A stretch of 64,000 bases of DNA from an uncultured Roseobacter sp. (GCF_947488185.1 NZ_CANKYM010000001.1:248001-312000), one strand, 5' to 3'. Shown: positions 42,391 through 53,187, numbered from the stretch's first letter. The notes: generated by a model not told the origin, from the sequence alone. Translations and numbers: made by a program.

Positions 42391-43226
42391 TCGACCGCCT
42401 TGAAGAAACGGTCGCCGCGCCACGTCCAGAAGAACAGCATCGACCGCCCACCGGAGGAAAACATGATCCGATCTGCCCGTCCGATCAGGTTTTCAAAGGG
42501 CACGAAACCGACGCCCTGCACCTGTTGCGCCAGACGGCTGTCGGCAGAGTTGTCGCGATTATCCCCCATGAAAAAGTAATGCTTTTCCGGAACACGGTAT
42601 ACGCCCGTGCGATCAGAGCTTTGCAACCCGATGTCCAGAACGAGATGCTGTGTTCCGCCCGGCAGTGTCTCTATCGCCCGCGCTTTCTGGCAAACACCAC
42701 CATCTCCCACAGGACCGTTCGAGCATCTGGGACGGCGGCCTTCCGGTCCCTGCGGTTCCATGATTTCTTCGAAGATGCCGGCAGGCTCCTGCGGCGCGGC
42801 CGTTCCATTGATGTAGACGACACTATCACGCATCTGGATGCTGTCACCGGGCATGCCGATCAGCCGTTTAATGTAGTCACGCCCGGATACTGGGTGGCGA
42901 AAGACGACAACGTCACCACGCTCAGGCTCGCCACCGAACAGCCTTTTGTTGTCCCCGTCGAACACCCCGCAGATGTCCCTCGCATCAATGTTCACACCAA
43001 AGCGCGGCATGATCAGACTGGGGCAGGACGCGTAGGAATAGCCATAAGCCATCTTGTTCACGAAGAGGAAGTCACCAACCAGCAAGGTTTCCTTCATGGA
43101 GCCGGACGGAATCCAGAATGGTTGGAAAAACAGGGTGCGGAAGACACCGGCAATCAGCAGCGCATAGACAATCGTCTTGATCGTCTCGACAAAGGCATTC
43201 TGCTTCTTTTCTTCTTTGGCGGCCAT
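42387..43226 (-). CDS. lepB: Signal peptidase I
   Basis: Membrane protease that removes signal peptides, 279 residues. A single N-terminal TM segment (about 15-35) is followed by the catalytic Ser43 in [12 protein letters not shown] and the general base Lys120 in [14 protein letters not shown]. The [11 protein letters not shown] box near the end is intact. It sits between acpS and rnc, its usual neighbour in alphaproteobacteria. Confidence 0.96.
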   Translation of the reverse strand: MAAKEEKKQNAFVETIKTIVYALLIAGVFRTLFFQPFWIPSGSMKETLLVGDFLFVNKMAYGYSYASCPSLIMPRFGVNIDARDICGVFDGDNKRLFGGEPERGDVVVFRHPVSGRDYIKRLIGMPGDSIQMRDSVVYINGTAAPQEPAGIFEEIMEPQGPEGRRPRCSNGPVGDGGVCQKARAIETLPGGTQHLVLDIGLQSSDRTGVYRVPEKHYFFMGDNRDNSADSRLAQQVQGVGFVPFENLIGRADRIMFSSGGRSMLFFWTWRGDRFFKAVE

Positions 43227-43345
43227 CGGGCGCTCCCACTCATTGGTTTGCGCCTAAATGCGGGTGCGACGGGGGCAAGTCAACCCGAGCGCACGCAACG
43301 TTCGGTGAGCCCCAGCAGGAGTTATCGGAAAACGGGTATCTGAGG

Positions 43346-43753
43346 TCATTTTCCAGGGATCGGCAGAGCTTCGATAACCACGAAGGCCTGTGCCCAGGGG
43401 TGGTCGTCGGTGAGGGTGACGTGGATCACCGCCTCATGCCCTTCCGGTGTCATTGCGGCGAGCTTTTCCTTGGCCCAGCCGGTCACATGCATGATCGGCT
43501 GGCCGCTGCGCAGGTTGCTGACCGACATGTCTTTCCACGAAATCCCCATGGCCAGCCCGGTGCCAAGTGCCTTGGAGCACGCTTCCTTGGCGGCCCAACG
43601 TTTGGCGTAGGTGCCCGCGGTATCCTTGCGCCGCTCCGCCTTGCGCTGCTCTGTCTCAGTGAAGACGCGATTGCGGAAGCGATCACCAAACCGGTCCAGC
43701 GTGCCCTGAATACGCTCAATATTTGCGAGATCTGTGCCGATGCCGAGGATCAT
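43346..43753 (-). CDS. acpS: Holo-[acyl-carrier-protein] synthase
   Basis: 135 residues. It transfers 4'-phosphopantetheine to apo-ACP. The Mg-binding Asp8 is in [12 protein letters not shown], and the [22 protein letters not shown] segment (here [18 protein letters not shown]) contains the catalytic Glu. A C-terminal [19 protein letters not shown] strand ends the protein. It overlaps the LysE gene upstream by 4 bases and lies 119 bases before lepB. Confidence 0.96.
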   Translation of the reverse strand: MILGIGTDLANIERIQGTLDRFGDRFRNRVFTETEQRKAERRKDTAGTYAKRWAAKEACSKALGTGLAMGISWKDMSVSNLRSGQPIMHVTGWAKEKLAAMTPEGHEAVIHVTLTDDHPWAQAFVVIEALPIPGK

Positions 43754-44373
43754 TGCAAGCGCGCTGTCAGGATCTTGAAGCTGGCAAAGCCGAAAAACCC
43801 GGCAAAGGCGAGGTCGAACCAGCGCTGCGCACGGGCATAGGCGCGGACGACCTTGGCAGAGGAAAACAGCAAAGCATAACCGATGAAAATCAGGATGGAG
43901 CCGGCGTACAGCAAAGCGAAGTAGCCAAAGAGCATCGCCGGTGTGGCATCCGGGGGGGCGACGATTGCGTAGATCGAGCCCCAGCTGAGAATGGCCTTAG
44001 GATTGGTGATGTGGATGGCCGCACCTTTCATGAAGAGCGTGCGTCCGCTGCCTGAGAAAGGCGTGCCCATCGCGGCACCTTGCGGAGAGGCTGCCCGTCG
44101 CAGCGCCTTGAGCGCAAGCCAACCGAGGTAGAGCGCACCCGCATAGCGGATCATCTCGAAGATCCACGCGTTGGCGAGCATGATCGCCGAAAGCCCCAGC
44201 GCCGCGGCAATGCCCCAACTGGCGGAACCTGCAAGGATGCCCAGCGCGAAGGCCAGCGCTGACGTGCGCCCGGCGGACATGGCCGTCCCAGCGATGCCCA
44301 TGGTCGCTGGCCCGGGTGAGCCGCCCGCGAGCAACCAGGCGACCCAGATCGCGGCGAACTGCACGGTGATCAT
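43750..44373 (-). CDS. LysE/RhtB-family exporter
   Basis: 207 residues, about six transmembrane helices. The family motif [20 protein letters not shown] is at the start, followed by [15 protein letters not shown] and a NPKAILSW block. Such proteins export amino acids or related small solutes. It overlaps pdxJ and acpS by 4 bases each, so it is fully inside the housekeeping operon. The substrate is unknown. Confidence 0.9.
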   Translation of the reverse strand: MITVQFAAIWVAWLLAGGSPGPATMGIAGTAMSAGRTSALAFALGILAGSASWGIAAALGLSAIMLANAWIFEMIRYAGALYLGWLALKALRRAASPQGAAMGTPFSGSGRTLFMKGAAIHITNPKAILSWGSIYAIVAPPDATPAMLFGYFALLYAGSILIFIGYALLFSSAKVVRAYARAQRWFDLAFAGFFGFASFKILTARLQ

Positions 44374-45119
44374 GCGCGTGCCTCATCCATCAGGCGCCGC
44401 ATTTCCTTGATCGCCGGTTCCAGTCCCAGAAAGATGCTCTCACCGATGAGGAAGTGGCCGATGTTGAGCTCGCGCACTTCCGGGAAAGCGGCGACGGGCA
44501 TCACGGTATCGTAGGTGAGGCCGTGGCCTGCGTGCACCTCCAGGCCTAGCGAATGGCCAAATGTCGCCATCTCGCGCAGCGCCTCAAGTTCGTCATGATG
44601 AGTGTCGAGTTCCCCATCCGCATAGGCGTCGCAATATGCACCCGTATGTAACTCGATGACCTCCGCGCCGATGCGGTGGGCCGCTTCGATCTGGCGGCGG
44701 TCGGCGGCGATGAAAATCGACACACGGCACCCGGCATCCCGCAGGGGTGCGATGAAATGCGCCAGCCGGTTTTCGTCGCGCGCGACGTCAAGACCACCTT
44801 CGGTGGTACGTTCCTCGCGCTTTTCCGGCACGATGCAAACCGCGTGGGGTTTGTGACGCAGGGCGATCTTTTGCATCTCATCCGTTGCAGCCATCTCGAA
44901 GTTCAAAGGCACATGCAGCACCTCCATCAACCCTTCGATATCAGTGTCGGAAATATGGCGGCGGTCTTCGCGCAGATGCGCCGTGATCCCGTCCGCCCCC
45001 GCCTCTTCGGCAATGCGTGCCGCCCGCAGCGGATCGGGATAGGCCCCGCCGCGTGCATTGCGCACTGTTGCCACGTGATCAATGTTTACGCCGAGGCGCA
45101 GTTTTTCGGTATTGGCCAT
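44370..45119 (-). CDS. pdxJ: Pyridoxine 5'-phosphate synthase
   Basis: Joins 1-deoxy-xylulose 5-phosphate with 3-amino-2-oxopropyl phosphate in the DXP-dependent vitamin B6 pathway, 249 residues. Characteristic are LRLGVNIDHVATVRNARGG, GITAHLREDRRHI and the end GHFLIGESIFLGLE. The start ATG 45119 has GGGGG 7 bases before it; longer readings add an unrelated N-terminus. It lies 15 bases after the DUF2062 gene. The pathway link to rel and ispH is through DXP. Confidence 0.96.
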   Translation of the reverse strand: MANTEKLRLGVNIDHVATVRNARGGAYPDPLRAARIAEEAGADGITAHLREDRRHISDTDIEGLMEVLHVPLNFEMAATDEMQKIALRHKPHAVCIVPEKREERTTEGGLDVARDENRLAHFIAPLRDAGCRVSIFIAADRRQIEAAHRIGAEVIELHTGAYCDAYADGELDTHHDELEALREMATFGHSLGLEVHAGHGLTYDTVMPVAAFPEVRELNIGHFLIGESIFLGLEPAIKEMRRLMDEARA

Positions 45120-45133
45120 TAGACAGCCCCCAT

Positions 45134-45805
45134 TTAGTCCCCGGTTGGATGTTCCGCTTTGCGTTTGACGTCTGCTTTTGCAGCAGCTTTGGCCTTGAGG
45201 GCATCGAACTTGTTTTTGATCATACCTTTGCGGCGCTTCTGGTAAACCCGAATAAGCGGCACGGAGAGATAGTAGCACAGGGAGGCAAAGAAGATGCCGG
45301 GCAGCACGCCGCCGACCAGATAGGGAAAGAAAATCTCGTCATAGAATACCGACAGACGCGTCCAATCGGCACGGGCATCGGTAAAGATTGCAAGAAAGTT
45401 ATCTTTGAGATCCGCCGCAGCATCCGCAAACTTGCCCACGAAAGAGCGATGAATACGTTCATCCATATGATCGCCCAGCAGCCAGTGGCCGGTGGAGAGG
45501 GCTGTCACACCGATCGGTACATAAGTCAGCGGATTGCCAAAAAACGTCCCCATTAGCGAGGCCAGCACATTGCCGCGCATGACAAAGGCGAGGCCAGCCG
45601 CAATGAAGAAATGGAAGCCATAAAACGGCGTGAAGGCGGCAAAGACACCCGCCCAGATACCGCGCGCAATGCGCTCGGGGCTGTCGGGCAGACGACGCAT
45701 CCGGTGTTTGACGTAGTGAAACGCACGCGCCCAGCCGCCACGCGGCCACAGCAACTCGACCAGGGCTCGGGGCCAGCTTTTGGGGTCGCGGCGTTTGAAA
45801 ACCAA
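45134..45805 (-). CDS. DUF2062 membrane protein
   Basis: 223 residues with a predicted TTG start at 45805 (AAGGA 9 bases upstream). A GTG at 45856 would extend it by 17 unsupported residues. The domain has the typical MRRLPDSPERIARGIWAGVF and FTPFYGFHFFIAAG, then FFGNPLTYVPIG, with two or three transmembrane segments. The C-terminal tail is a Lys/Ala-rich coil. Function unknown. It is encoded between rel and pdxJ in the operon. Confidence 0.85.
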   Translation of the reverse strand: MVFKRRDPKSWPRALVELLWPRGGWARAFHYVKHRMRRLPDSPERIARGIWAGVFAAFTPFYGFHFFIAAGLAFVMRGNVLASLMGTFFGNPLTYVPIGVTALSTGHWLLGDHMDERIHRSFVGKFADAAADLKDNFLAIFTDARADWTRLSVFYDEIFFPYLVGGVLPGIFFASLCYYLSVPLIRVYQKRRKGMIKNKFDALKAKAAAKADVKRKAEHPTGD

Positions 45806-45893
45806 CGGATGGGGTCCTTTTCCAGTTTTTCCCGGGCGTCTGCCCGCGCATGACACCCCGAAATTGTGACCTACAAATGGCCGGGTCGCGGCA

Positions 45894-48053
45894 TCAGGCA
45901 GGTGTTTCTGCTGCCCCTTGTGCCATGTTGCGCAAACGCGAAATCTCAGCCACGTCGCCTTCAGCTTCCAGTGTCAGCATCAACGAATGCAAATGTGACA
46001 CGTCTCTGAGCTCCACATAAATCAGAAGACGGTAAAAGTCAGGTTTCCTATCGATAAATTGCAAATCTGAAATATTCGCCCGGGTCTCTCCGATCAAGGT
46101 GCAGATGCGCCCAAGCGTGCCCGCATCATTGTTGAGCGTTACGTCAAGCGTCGCACCATATATCGCAGAATGCGGGCCTTCATGCCAGCGCAGGTCGATC
46201 CAGCGATCCAATTGGTCTTCATACGCGCTCAGCCGGTCGCAATCGATTGCATGCACAACCACGCCGCGTCCCTTGAAGGTGATGCCGACGATACGCTCCC
46301 CCGGCAGCGGCTGGCAGCAAAACGCGCGCTCAAACGACTGGCCGCGCGCCAGCCCCACAACAGCCCGGCGCGCATCGACCTTGTCGCCGGTTTTCGGTGT
46401 CAGGTCAGGGTAGACCGCCTGCACCACTTCACGCCCGGTGATCTCGGCGCTGCCGAGACGGGCCAGCAGATCGTCACGCCCGTCAAAACGCATGTGGCGC
46501 GCCGCCGTCGACAAGGCCTTGTCGGTGGCCTTGCGGCCTACGTGTTCAAAGGCGGATCGTGCCAGTTCGCGGCCCAGTTTCACAAAGCGCGCGCGGTCCT
46601 CGTCGCGCAGCGCGCGGCGGATGGCGGAACGTGCCTTGCCGGTTGTGGCAATATCGAGCCACGTGGCTTGCGGGCTTTGCCCTTCGGCGGTGATCACCTC
46701 CACGCTTTGGCCATTCTTCAGACGGGTCCAGAGCGGCACGCGCATATGGTCGACCTTGGCGCCCACGCAGGCGGTGCCGATCCGGGTGTGGATGGCAAAG
46801 GCGAAATCGATGGGCGTTGCGCCGCGCGGCAGCTTCACGACCTCCCCCTTGGGCGTGAAGCAGAAGACCTGGTCGGAATACATCTCCAGCTTGACCGCCT
46901 CGAGGAAATCCTCGTGGTCTTCCTCGGCATCGAACTGTTCGGTTAGCGTGGTGATCCACTTGGCCGGATCCACGGCAAAGGGGTTTTTCGACCGCACCCC
47001 ATCGCGGTAGGACCAGTGCGCCGCCACGCCGGTTTCGGCGACGTCATGCATCTGGCCCGTTCTGATCTGCACTTCCACCCGCTTGCCGTCGCGCCCCGAA
47101 ACAGTGGTGTGGATCGAACGGTAGCCGTTTGATTTCGGTTGGCTGATGTAGTCCTTGAACCGGCCCGGCACGGCGCGCCAGCGCTGGTGGATCGCCCCCA
47201 GCGCGCGGTAACAATCCTCTTCACTCTCGGTAATGATGCGAAACCCGTAGATGTCGGAGAGGCGCGAGAAGGTTTGTTCCTTCTCCTGCATCTTGCGCCA
47301 GATGGAGTAGGGTTTCTTGGCGCGACCAAAAACCTCCGCCTCCACGCCGGCCTTATCCAGCTCTAGCCGCATGTCGCCGGTGATCCGCTGGATCACATCG
47401 CCGGTTTCGCGCTGCAGGTTGATAAAACGGCGGATGATGCTGGCGCGGCCTTCCGGGTTCAGAACACGGAACGCAAGGTCTTCGAGTTCCTCCCGCATCC
47501 ATTGCATGCCCATGCGCCCGGCAAGCGGCGCAAAGATATCCATAGTCTCACGTGCCTTTTGCGCCTGCTTCTCGGGACGCATCGCCTTGATCGTGCGCAT
47601 GTTGTGCAACCGATCCGACAGTTTGACCAGAATGACCCGCAAGTCCTTGGACATGGCCATGAAAAGCTTGCGGAAATTCTCCGCCTGCTTGGTCTCGGTC
47701 GAATTGAGCTGCAGATTGGTCAGCTTGGTCACGCCATCCACGAGCCCGGCGACTTCCGCGCCGAACCGCCGGGTGACCTCCAGATACGAGGCCTGGGTGT
47801 CTTCGATGGTATCATGCAGCAGCGCGGTGATGATCGTCGCATCATCCAACTGCTGCTCGGTGAGAATCGCGGCCACGGCCACCGGATGCGTGAAGTAGGG
47901 CTCGCCGGAATGGCGGGTCTGGCCCTCATGCATCTCGCGGCCATAATCATAGGCCGCGCGGATCAGTGCTTCGTTTGTCTTTGGATTATATTTGCTGACA
48001 AGGCTGACCAGATCGTCGGCTGTGATGTCCATCTGGTCGGTCGTCGTGATCAT
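45894..48053 (-). CDS. rel: Bifunctional (p)ppGpp synthase/hydrolase
   Basis: Single RSH protein of alphaproteobacteria, 719 residues, making and removing the stringent-response alarmone. The hydrolase HD motif is His80-Asp81 (HDTIEDT), and a conserved His is at 56. The synthase domain contains SRLSDIYGFRIITESEEDCY and the PKSNGYRSIHTTV loop. TGS (CFTPKGEVVKLPRGATPIDF) and a C-terminal ACT domain follow. It lies 32 bases after rpoZ, as in many genomes. Confidence 0.95.
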   Translation of the reverse strand: MITTTDQMDITADDLVSLVSKYNPKTNEALIRAAYDYGREMHEGQTRHSGEPYFTHPVAVAAILTEQQLDDATIITALLHDTIEDTQASYLEVTRRFGAEVAGLVDGVTKLTNLQLNSTETKQAENFRKLFMAMSKDLRVILVKLSDRLHNMRTIKAMRPEKQAQKARETMDIFAPLAGRMGMQWMREELEDLAFRVLNPEGRASIIRRFINLQRETGDVIQRITGDMRLELDKAGVEAEVFGRAKKPYSIWRKMQEKEQTFSRLSDIYGFRIITESEEDCYRALGAIHQRWRAVPGRFKDYISQPKSNGYRSIHTTVSGRDGKRVEVQIRTGQMHDVAETGVAAHWSYRDGVRSKNPFAVDPAKWITTLTEQFDAEEDHEDFLEAVKLEMYSDQVFCFTPKGEVVKLPRGATPIDFAFAIHTRIGTACVGAKVDHMRVPLWTRLKNGQSVEVITAEGQSPQATWLDIATTGKARSAIRRALRDEDRARFVKLGRELARSAFEHVGRKATDKALSTAARHMRFDGRDDLLARLGSAEITGREVVQAVYPDLTPKTGDKVDARRAVVGLARGQSFERAFCCQPLPGERIVGITFKGRGVVVHAIDCDRLSAYEDQLDRWIDLRWHEGPHSAIYGATLDVTLNNDAGTLGRICTLIGETRANISDLQFIDRKPDFYRLLIYVELRDVSHLHSLMLTLEAEGDVAEISRLRNMAQGAAETPA

Positions 48054-48085
48054 CCGTCAGCCTCTGGGCCGGGGCCTGGCTGGTG

Positions 48086-48439
48086 TCAGCTCTGGCCCTG
48101 CGCTGCCATCAGCTGCCGCAACAGCATCTCTTCGGACATACTGTCTTCCTCGGGCTTGTCCTGCTCGGCACCCATGAGAAGCGCCATGGCGTCCTCTTCA
48201 GGCTCATCAACCTCGATCTGGTTCTGGTTGCTCTCGATCAGACGCTCGCGCAGCTCGTCCGCGCTTTGCGTTTCATCGGCGATCTCACGCAGTGACACGA
48301 CCGGATTTTTGTCATTGTCGCGGTTCACAGTGATTGCAGCACCGGAGGAGATCTCACGCGCGCGATGTGCGGCAAGCATCACCAGTTCGAACCGGTTGGG
48401 AACTTTATCGACGCAATCTTCAACGGTGACGCGGGCCAT
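48086..48439 (-). CDS. rpoZ: RNA polymerase subunit omega
   Basis: 117 residues. Small subunit assisting beta' folding. It begins [20 protein letters not shown] with the invariant [13 protein letters not shown] region; the C-terminal half is acidic and variable. The start is ATG 48439, with GGAG about 6 bases before it. In E. coli the omega and beta' subunits form a (p)ppGpp site, which fits its coupling to rel. Confidence 0.95.
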   Translation of the reverse strand: MARVTVEDCVDKVPNRFELVMLAAHRAREISSGAAITVNRDNDKNPVVSLREIADETQSADELRERLIESNQNQIEVDEPEEDAMALLMGAEQDKPEEDSMSEEMLLRQLMAAQGQS

Positions 48440-48536
48440 GGAACACTCCATAAATCGGGGATTTGTCAGAAGTGCAGTATTTAGGCCCCTTTCAGCGGAT
48501 TTACAAGCGCCTATTGCAGCTCTCTGGCCCTGTCCG

Positions 48537-49145
48537 TCAGAGCGCAACAACCTCCTGTTTCAAGGCCTCCGGCAAGGCCGCGAGCATATCCGTCACGCTC
48601 AGTCCAAGCGTCGGATGCTCCCAATCGGGCGCCACATCCGCTAAGGGCACCAACACAAAGGCGCGCTCCTGCACCCGCGGATGAGGGAGAATCAGCAGAT
48701 CGGGGGCGCGTGCCATCTGTTCGCTGAGCGGCAATGCGCGCCAAATCGCGTGCGTTTCTGCATCCGGCAACACAATATCGCCAAAACCGATCAAGTCGAG
48801 GTCGAGCGTACGATCCCCCCACCGCGTCTTGCGGGTGCGCCCCATCTGAGCCTCAATGTCGTGCAGCAGCTTGATCACCGCTTGCGGCGGATGATCGGTT
48901 TCAATGCAAACGGCGGCGTTGATATAGTCAGCCCCGCTGCCCGGCGGGAAGGCTGGCGTCTGGTAAAGCGGGCTCCGGGAGCGAATCACTTCGAAGTATT
49001 TCGCAAGTGCAGCAATCCCCTTTTCCACAACCTCTGCGGGGGTTCCTTCTTCCGACGAGCGGTTTGACCCGAGGGCAACCAACGCAATTGTTCGGTTTTG
49101 TGGCAGTTTTTCGCCGGATTCAGGTAAGAGTGTCTCTTGCGGCAA
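48537..49145 (-). CDS. folK: 2-amino-4-hydroxy-6-hydroxymethyldihydropteridine pyrophosphokinase
   Basis: 202 residues. HPPK of folate synthesis, transferring pyrophosphate from ATP to the pterin. It shows [32 protein letters not shown], and the [15 protein letters not shown] substrate/Mg site, with the [16 protein letters not shown] end. It begins at a TTG (49145) with AAGG 10 bases upstream; a later start is possible. It precedes rpoZ by 97 bases and is divergent from the NYN gene. Confidence 0.94.
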   Translation of the reverse strand: MPQETLLPESGEKLPQNRTIALVALGSNRSSEEGTPAEVVEKGIAALAKYFEVIRSRSPLYQTPAFPPGSGADYINAAVCIETDHPPQAVIKLLHDIEAQMGRTRKTRWGDRTLDLDLIGFGDIVLPDAETHAIWRALPLSEQMARAPDLLILPHPRVQERAFVLVPLADVAPDWEHPTLGLSVTDMLAALPEALKQEVVAL

Positions 49146-49163
49146 GATAAAAAAACCTTATTT

Positions 49164-49191
49164 TTGAACTGATCGGTTCGCCAAATAATTA
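49164..49191 (+). promoter_or_regulatory. Candidate promoter for the NYN gene
   Basis: TTGAAC (49164-49169), 16 bases, then TAATTA (49186-49191) in an AT-rich divergent gap. It ends 51 bases before the ATG at 49243. Confidence 0.4.
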
Positions 49192-49242
49192 ATCATATTG
49201 TTTCGTGAGCACCAGCGGCCGGCCCCATCGGAAGGACCAAAA

Positions 49243-49797
49243 ATGTTTTACAAGGACGAACGGCTCGCGCTGTTCATCGACGGATCGAATCTCTACGCGG
49301 CGGCCAAGTCTCTGGGTTTTGACATCGACTACAAACTGCTGCGTCAGGAATTCATGCGTCGGGGCAAGCTGCTGCGTGCGTTCTACTACACGGCCCTTCT
49401 GGAGAACGACGAGTATTCGCCTATTCGCCCTCTGGTTGACTGGCTGAACTACAACGGCTTCACTATGGTCACGAAGCCTGCGAAGGAATACACCGACAGC
49501 ATGGGCCGCCGTAAGGTCAAAGGAAATATGGACATCGAGCTTGCGGTGGACGCGATGGAGCTGGCGCCACGGGTTGATCATATTGTGCTTTTTTCCGGTG
49601 ACGGCGATTTTCGACCGCTGGTCGAAAGCCTGCAACGCTCAGGAGTTCGCGTATCGGTAGTATCGACCATCCGCAGCCAGCCACCAATGATTTCGGACGA
49701 TCTGCGCCGTCAGGCTGACAACTTCATCGAACTCGATGAGCTGAAGGATGTCATCGGACGACCACCGCGCGACATGCCGGACGCTGCGAACGGCTGA
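49243..49797 (+). CDS. NYN-domain (LabA/DUF88) nuclease-like protein
   Basis: 184 residues. The PIN-like NYN fold is shown by [18 protein letters not shown] (Asp13), the [13 protein letters not shown] region (Asp97) and [15 protein letters not shown] (Asp120, Asp122). These acidic residues form the metal site of RNase-like NYN domains. GAAGGACC precedes the ATG. It is probably an RNA-processing or decay enzyme; the target is unknown. It begins the plus-strand run that continues with ispH. Confidence 0.88.
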   Translation: MFYKDERLALFIDGSNLYAAAKSLGFDIDYKLLRQEFMRRGKLLRAFYYTALLENDEYSPIRPLVDWLNYNGFTMVTKPAKEYTDSMGRRKVKGNMDIELAVDAMELAPRVDHIVLFSGDGDFRPLVESLQRSGVRVSVVSTIRSQPPMISDDLRRQADNFIELDELKDVIGRPPRDMPDAANG

Positions 49798-49898
49798 TCT
49801 CTCCCCGGTGGCAGGTCGCTCTGGACGCTACCGGATCAAAGCCTTACCTCTGGTGCAGTGACATGAGACGCATTTTATGCGGTGACCGGAGCGTACCT

Positions 49899-50849
49899 AT
49901 GAGCAAGCCTCCTCTGACCCTTTACCTTGCCGCCCCGCGCGGCTTTTGCGCTGGCGTTGATCGCGCCATCAAGATTGTCGAGATGGCCTTGGAGAAATGG
50001 GGTGCGCCGGTCTACGTGCGCCATGAAATCGTGCACAACAAATTTGTCGTCGACGGCTTGCGCGACAAGGGGGCGGTGTTCGTCGAGGAACTCGAAGAAT
50101 GCCCCGATGACCGCCCCGTGATCTTCTCGGCGCATGGCGTCCCCAAGGCGGTGCCTGCCGCCGCCGCCGCGCGCGAGATGATCTATGTGGATGCCACCTG
50201 CCCTCTGGTCAGCAAGGTGCATATCGAAGCACAGCGGCATTCAGACAACGGCCTGCAGATGATCATGATCGGCCACGCGGGCCACCCTGAGACCGTGGGC
50301 ACCATGGGGCAGCTGCCGGAAGGCGAGGTGCTGCTGGTCGAGACACCACAGGATGTGGCCACGGTCGCGGTGCGCGACCCCGAACGGCTGGCCTATGTGA
50401 CGCAAACGACACTGAGCGTGGACGACACGGCAGAGGTCGTTGCCGCCCTGCAGGCGCGGTTCCCCGCCATTGTCGGCCCGCATAAAGAAGACATCTGCTA
50501 TGCCACCACCAACCGGCAGGAGGCTGTGAAAGCCATGGCGCCAAAATGCGACGCCATGCTGGTGGTGGGCGCGCCGAACTCCTCGAACTCCAAGCGGCTG
50601 GTCGAGGTTGGCGCGCGGGCGGGCTGCCAATATGCCCAGCTGGTGCAGCGCTCGTCGGATATCGACTGGCGCGCACTGGAAGGCATCCGCAGCATTGGCA
50701 TCACCGCTGGCGCCTCGGCGCCGGAGGTGCTGATCAACGAGGTGATGGATGCGTTCTCCGAACACTACGATGTGACCCGTAAAATCGTGGAGACCGCAGT
50801 GGAGAATGTCGAATTCAAAGTCCCCCGGGTATTGAGGGTACCCGCATGA
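49899..50849 (+). CDS. ispH: 4-hydroxy-3-methylbut-2-enyl diphosphate reductase
   Basis: Last enzyme of the MEP isoprenoid pathway, 316 residues. The three Fe-S cysteines are Cys17 ([10 protein letters not shown]), Cys101 (DATCPLVSK) and Cys200 (DICYATTNR). The conserved His residues appear in HEIVHN, SAHGV and GHAGHPE. ATG 49899 has GGAG 7 bases upstream; the longer reading is not supported. The stop overlaps the LysE gene by 4 bases. Confidence 0.97.
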   Translation: MSKPPLTLYLAAPRGFCAGVDRAIKIVEMALEKWGAPVYVRHEIVHNKFVVDGLRDKGAVFVEELEECPDDRPVIFSAHGVPKAVPAAAAAREMIYVDATCPLVSKVHIEAQRHSDNGLQMIMIGHAGHPETVGTMGQLPEGEVLLVETPQDVATVAVRDPERLAYVTQTTLSVDDTAEVVAALQARFPAIVGPHKEDICYATTNRQEAVKAMAPKCDAMLVVGAPNSSNSKRLVEVGARAGCQYAQLVQRSSDIDWRALEGIRSIGITAGASAPEVLINEVMDAFSEHYDVTRKIVETAVENVEFKVPRVLRVPA

Positions 50850-51460
50850 TTTCGCTGCAATTTCTTCTGACCACCATCGTCGTTGTGCTCGCGCCGGGCA
50901 CCGGCGTCATCTATACACTGGCTCTGGGTCTGGGCCAGGGGCGTATGGCGGCCTTTTGGGCCTCCGTGGGCTGCACCTTCGGGATCGTACCGCATCTGGC
51001 TGCCGCCACATTGGGGCTCGCGGCAGTGCTGCACACCTCCGCCGTCTTGTTCACAATCGTGAAATTCGCAGGCGTCGCCTATCTTCTCTATCTCGCCTGG
51101 CAATCGCTACGCTCGGGCGGCGCACTGGCGATCTCGACGGACCGCAAGGTGGAGAACGGCTGGCGCATCGCCCGGCGGGGCGCGCTGCTCAACATCCTGA
51201 ACCCCAAACTGTCGATCTTCTTCCTCGCATTGCTGCCGCCTTTCCTGTCGGGCAGTCCGGCAACTGCCACGCTGGAGATGACCGTACTGGGCGGGATTTT
51301 CATGGCGCTAACCTTCGCGGTCTTCCTGCTCTACGGGCTCTTTGCCGCGCAGGCGCGCGCATGGTTGCTGGGCTCTGAGGCGGTGATGCGCTGGCTCAAC
51401 CGCTCGTTTGCCGCGATCTTTGCCGCCCTTGCAGGCCGCCTCGCGCTGGAACGGGCGTGA
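50846..51460 (+). CDS. LysE/RhtB-family exporter (second copy)
   Basis: 204 residues with about six transmembrane helices. The motif [19 protein letters not shown] is the LysE-family start, and [14 protein letters not shown] and [18 protein letters not shown] follow. The gene overlaps ispH by 4 bases and the GST gene by 4. It is not closely similar to the LysE gene at 43750. The exported solute is unknown. Confidence 0.9.
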   Translation: MISLQFLLTTIVVVLAPGTGVIYTLALGLGQGRMAAFWASVGCTFGIVPHLAAATLGLAAVLHTSAVLFTIVKFAGVAYLLYLAWQSLRSGGALAISTDRKVENGWRIARRGALLNILNPKLSIFFLALLPPFLSGSPATATLEMTVLGGIFMALTFAVFLLYGLFAAQARAWLLGSEAVMRWLNRSFAAIFAALAGRLALERA

Positions 51461-52113
51461 GTGACCTCACGCTTTATGGCCACAGACCCTCTGTCTATAC
51501 CCGCGTAGCCCGGCTGGTGCTGGCCGAAAAAGGGCTGAACTATGACTATCGCGAGGTCGACCCTTTTGATCCGGACGCCAAGGCAGAGCAGCGCACGCCA
51601 CATCCTTTTACCCGTGTCCCCCTGCTGGAGCATGATGGCTTTAAGGTCTACGAAACAGTCGCGATCGCGCGTTATCTTGACGCGGCTTTTCCGACACCGC
51701 CGCTGACCCCTGACGCCCCGCGCGCCGTGGCGCGGATGGCGCAGGTTATCTCTGTCGTCGATGCCTATGGCTACTGGCCGCTGGTCCGGCAGGTGTTCAG
51801 CCAAGGCGTCTTCCGGCCCGCGGATGGGCTTGAGACCGACAAGACCGAATTCGCAGCGGGTCTTGCGGCGGCTGAGGGCGTGCTCGAGGCGCTAGAGACC
51901 GTTGCACTCGAAGGGTACATACTGACCGGGGATGCGCCCACGCTTGCCGATTGCCATCTGGCTCCGATGATCGCAGCCTTTGCCGCAGCGCCAGAGGGTC
52001 GAGCGGCGCTGTCCCGGCGCCCCGTCCTGTCGAAATGGTGGTCCAAGTGGGCCACCCGCTCCAGTATGCGCCAAACCGATGCGGGCTTTGACGCGGCGCA
52101 CCCAGAGTCTTGA
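51457..52113 (+). CDS. Glutathione S-transferase family protein
   Basis: 218 residues with a GTG start overlapping the LysE stop by 4 bases. The thioredoxin-like domain starts LTLYGHRPSVYTRVARLVL and ends FTRVPLLEHDGFKVYETVAI, with the cis-Pro and Glu-Thr/Ser glutathione-binding residues. A helical C-terminal domain shows GDAPTLADCHLAPM, typical of GSTs. Likely conjugates or reduces an electrophile; the substrate is unknown. Confidence 0.92.
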   Translation: MSDLTLYGHRPSVYTRVARLVLAEKGLNYDYREVDPFDPDAKAEQRTPHPFTRVPLLEHDGFKVYETVAIARYLDAAFPTPPLTPDAPRAVARMAQVISVVDAYGYWPLVRQVFSQGVFRPADGLETDKTEFAAGLAAAEGVLEALETVALEGYILTGDAPTLADCHLAPMIAAFAAAPEGRAALSRRPVLSKWWSKWATRSSMRQTDAGFDAAHPES

Positions 52114-52144
52114 CCTCACTGGTTCACATGTCACAAAACAGCCT

Positions 52145-52597
52145 ATGGCCCGTATCCCCACCGCCCCCCTGATCCTCGGCCTCGCCGGGCTTATCCCTTT
52201 TGTCTGGGGCGCGGTCACGATGCTGAATGGCACCCTGACAAGCTGGGGTGCTGACGCCTTGGGGCCACGGTTCATTGGGCCCTACATTCAGCTTTTCTAC
52301 GGCTCTGTGATCCTCAGCTTCATGTCCGGCGTGCTTTGGGGCTTCGCCACCAAAACGACAGGCGGGCGGGCCGCTACAGGCTACGCGCTATCCGTCATTC
52401 CCGCCCTCTGGGCCTTTTTCATGACCGGCGGCGGGCCGACCACGGCCGGTTTGAACCTCATCTTCGGGTTTCTGGGGCTGCTGATGCTTGATTTCGCCTT
52501 CTGGCAATGGGGGCTGGCACCGCGCTGGTGGATGTCGCTGCGCCTCCTTCTGACGGCCATCGTCGTGCTGTGTCTAAGCGTTGGAGTATTCCTGTGA
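52145..52597 (+). CDS. DUF3429 membrane protein
   Basis: 150 residues, four or five transmembrane helices. The LGLAGLIPFVWGA start, the IGPYIQLFYGSVILSFMSGV core and the DFAFWQWGLAPRWWMSLR block match DUF3429 proteins. Function unknown. It starts 31 bases after the GST gene and its stop overlaps the methyltransferase GTG by 4 bases. Confidence 0.88.
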   Translation: MARIPTAPLILGLAGLIPFVWGAVTMLNGTLTSWGADALGPRFIGPYIQLFYGSVILSFMSGVLWGFATKTTGGRAATGYALSVIPALWAFFMTGGGPTTAGLNLIFGFLGLLMLDFAFWQWGLAPRWWMSLRLLLTAIVVLCLSVGVFL

Positions 52598-53187
52598 GTG
52601 ATGATGAGACCCTGAAAGTCTATGCGAACCGGGCACAAGACTATGCCAAGCGCTTTACCGGCGCCAGCAAGCAGAATGCCCACCTGATGGCATTCATCGC
52701 AGCCCTGCCCGCAGGCGGTCATGCGCTCGATCTGGGCTGTGGGCCGGGCCATGCGGCGGCCAGGATGGCGAATGCCGGGCTGCGTGTAACCGCACTGGAC
52801 CCGGTGCCCGAGATGGTCGAACTGGCCGCGACCCATATGGGCGTCGAGGCACAGATCGCTAGTTTCGATGACATCGCGGGGACCGACATCTACGACGGCA
52901 TCTGGGCCAATTTTTGCCTGCTGCACGCGCCACGCGAGGCCATGCCCCGCCACCTGACCGCCCTGGCACGGGCGCTCAAACCCGGCGGGCGGTTCCACAT
53001 CGGCATGAAGACCGGAACAGGATCCAAACGGGATCCCATCGGGCGGCTTTACACCTACTACACGGATGCGGAGTTGAGCGGGCTTCTGGAAGACGCGGGG
53101 CTGACCGTCACGGAACGCACCACAGGTCGGGAGAAGGGCCTTGACGGGGTTCCGGCAGACTGGATATGCCTCGCCGCTCATGGCTGA
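52594..53187 (+). CDS. SAM-dependent class I methyltransferase
   Basis: 197 residues from GTG 52594, with GGAG 7 bases upstream. The SAM motif I is [19 protein letters not shown], motif II is [14 protein letters not shown], and [19 protein letters not shown] completes the fold. The region after it has the ubiE-like [12 protein letters not shown]. The substrate is unknown. The gene overlaps DUF3429 by 4 bases and rnhA by 8 bases. Confidence 0.9.
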   Translation: MSDDETLKVYANRAQDYAKRFTGASKQNAHLMAFIAALPAGGHALDLGCGPGHAAARMANAGLRVTALDPVPEMVELAATHMGVEAQIASFDDIAGTDIYDGIWANFCLLHAPREAMPRHLTALARALKPGGRFHIGMKTGTGSKRDPIGRLYTYYTDAELSGLLEDAGLTVTERTTGREKGLDGVPADWICLAAHG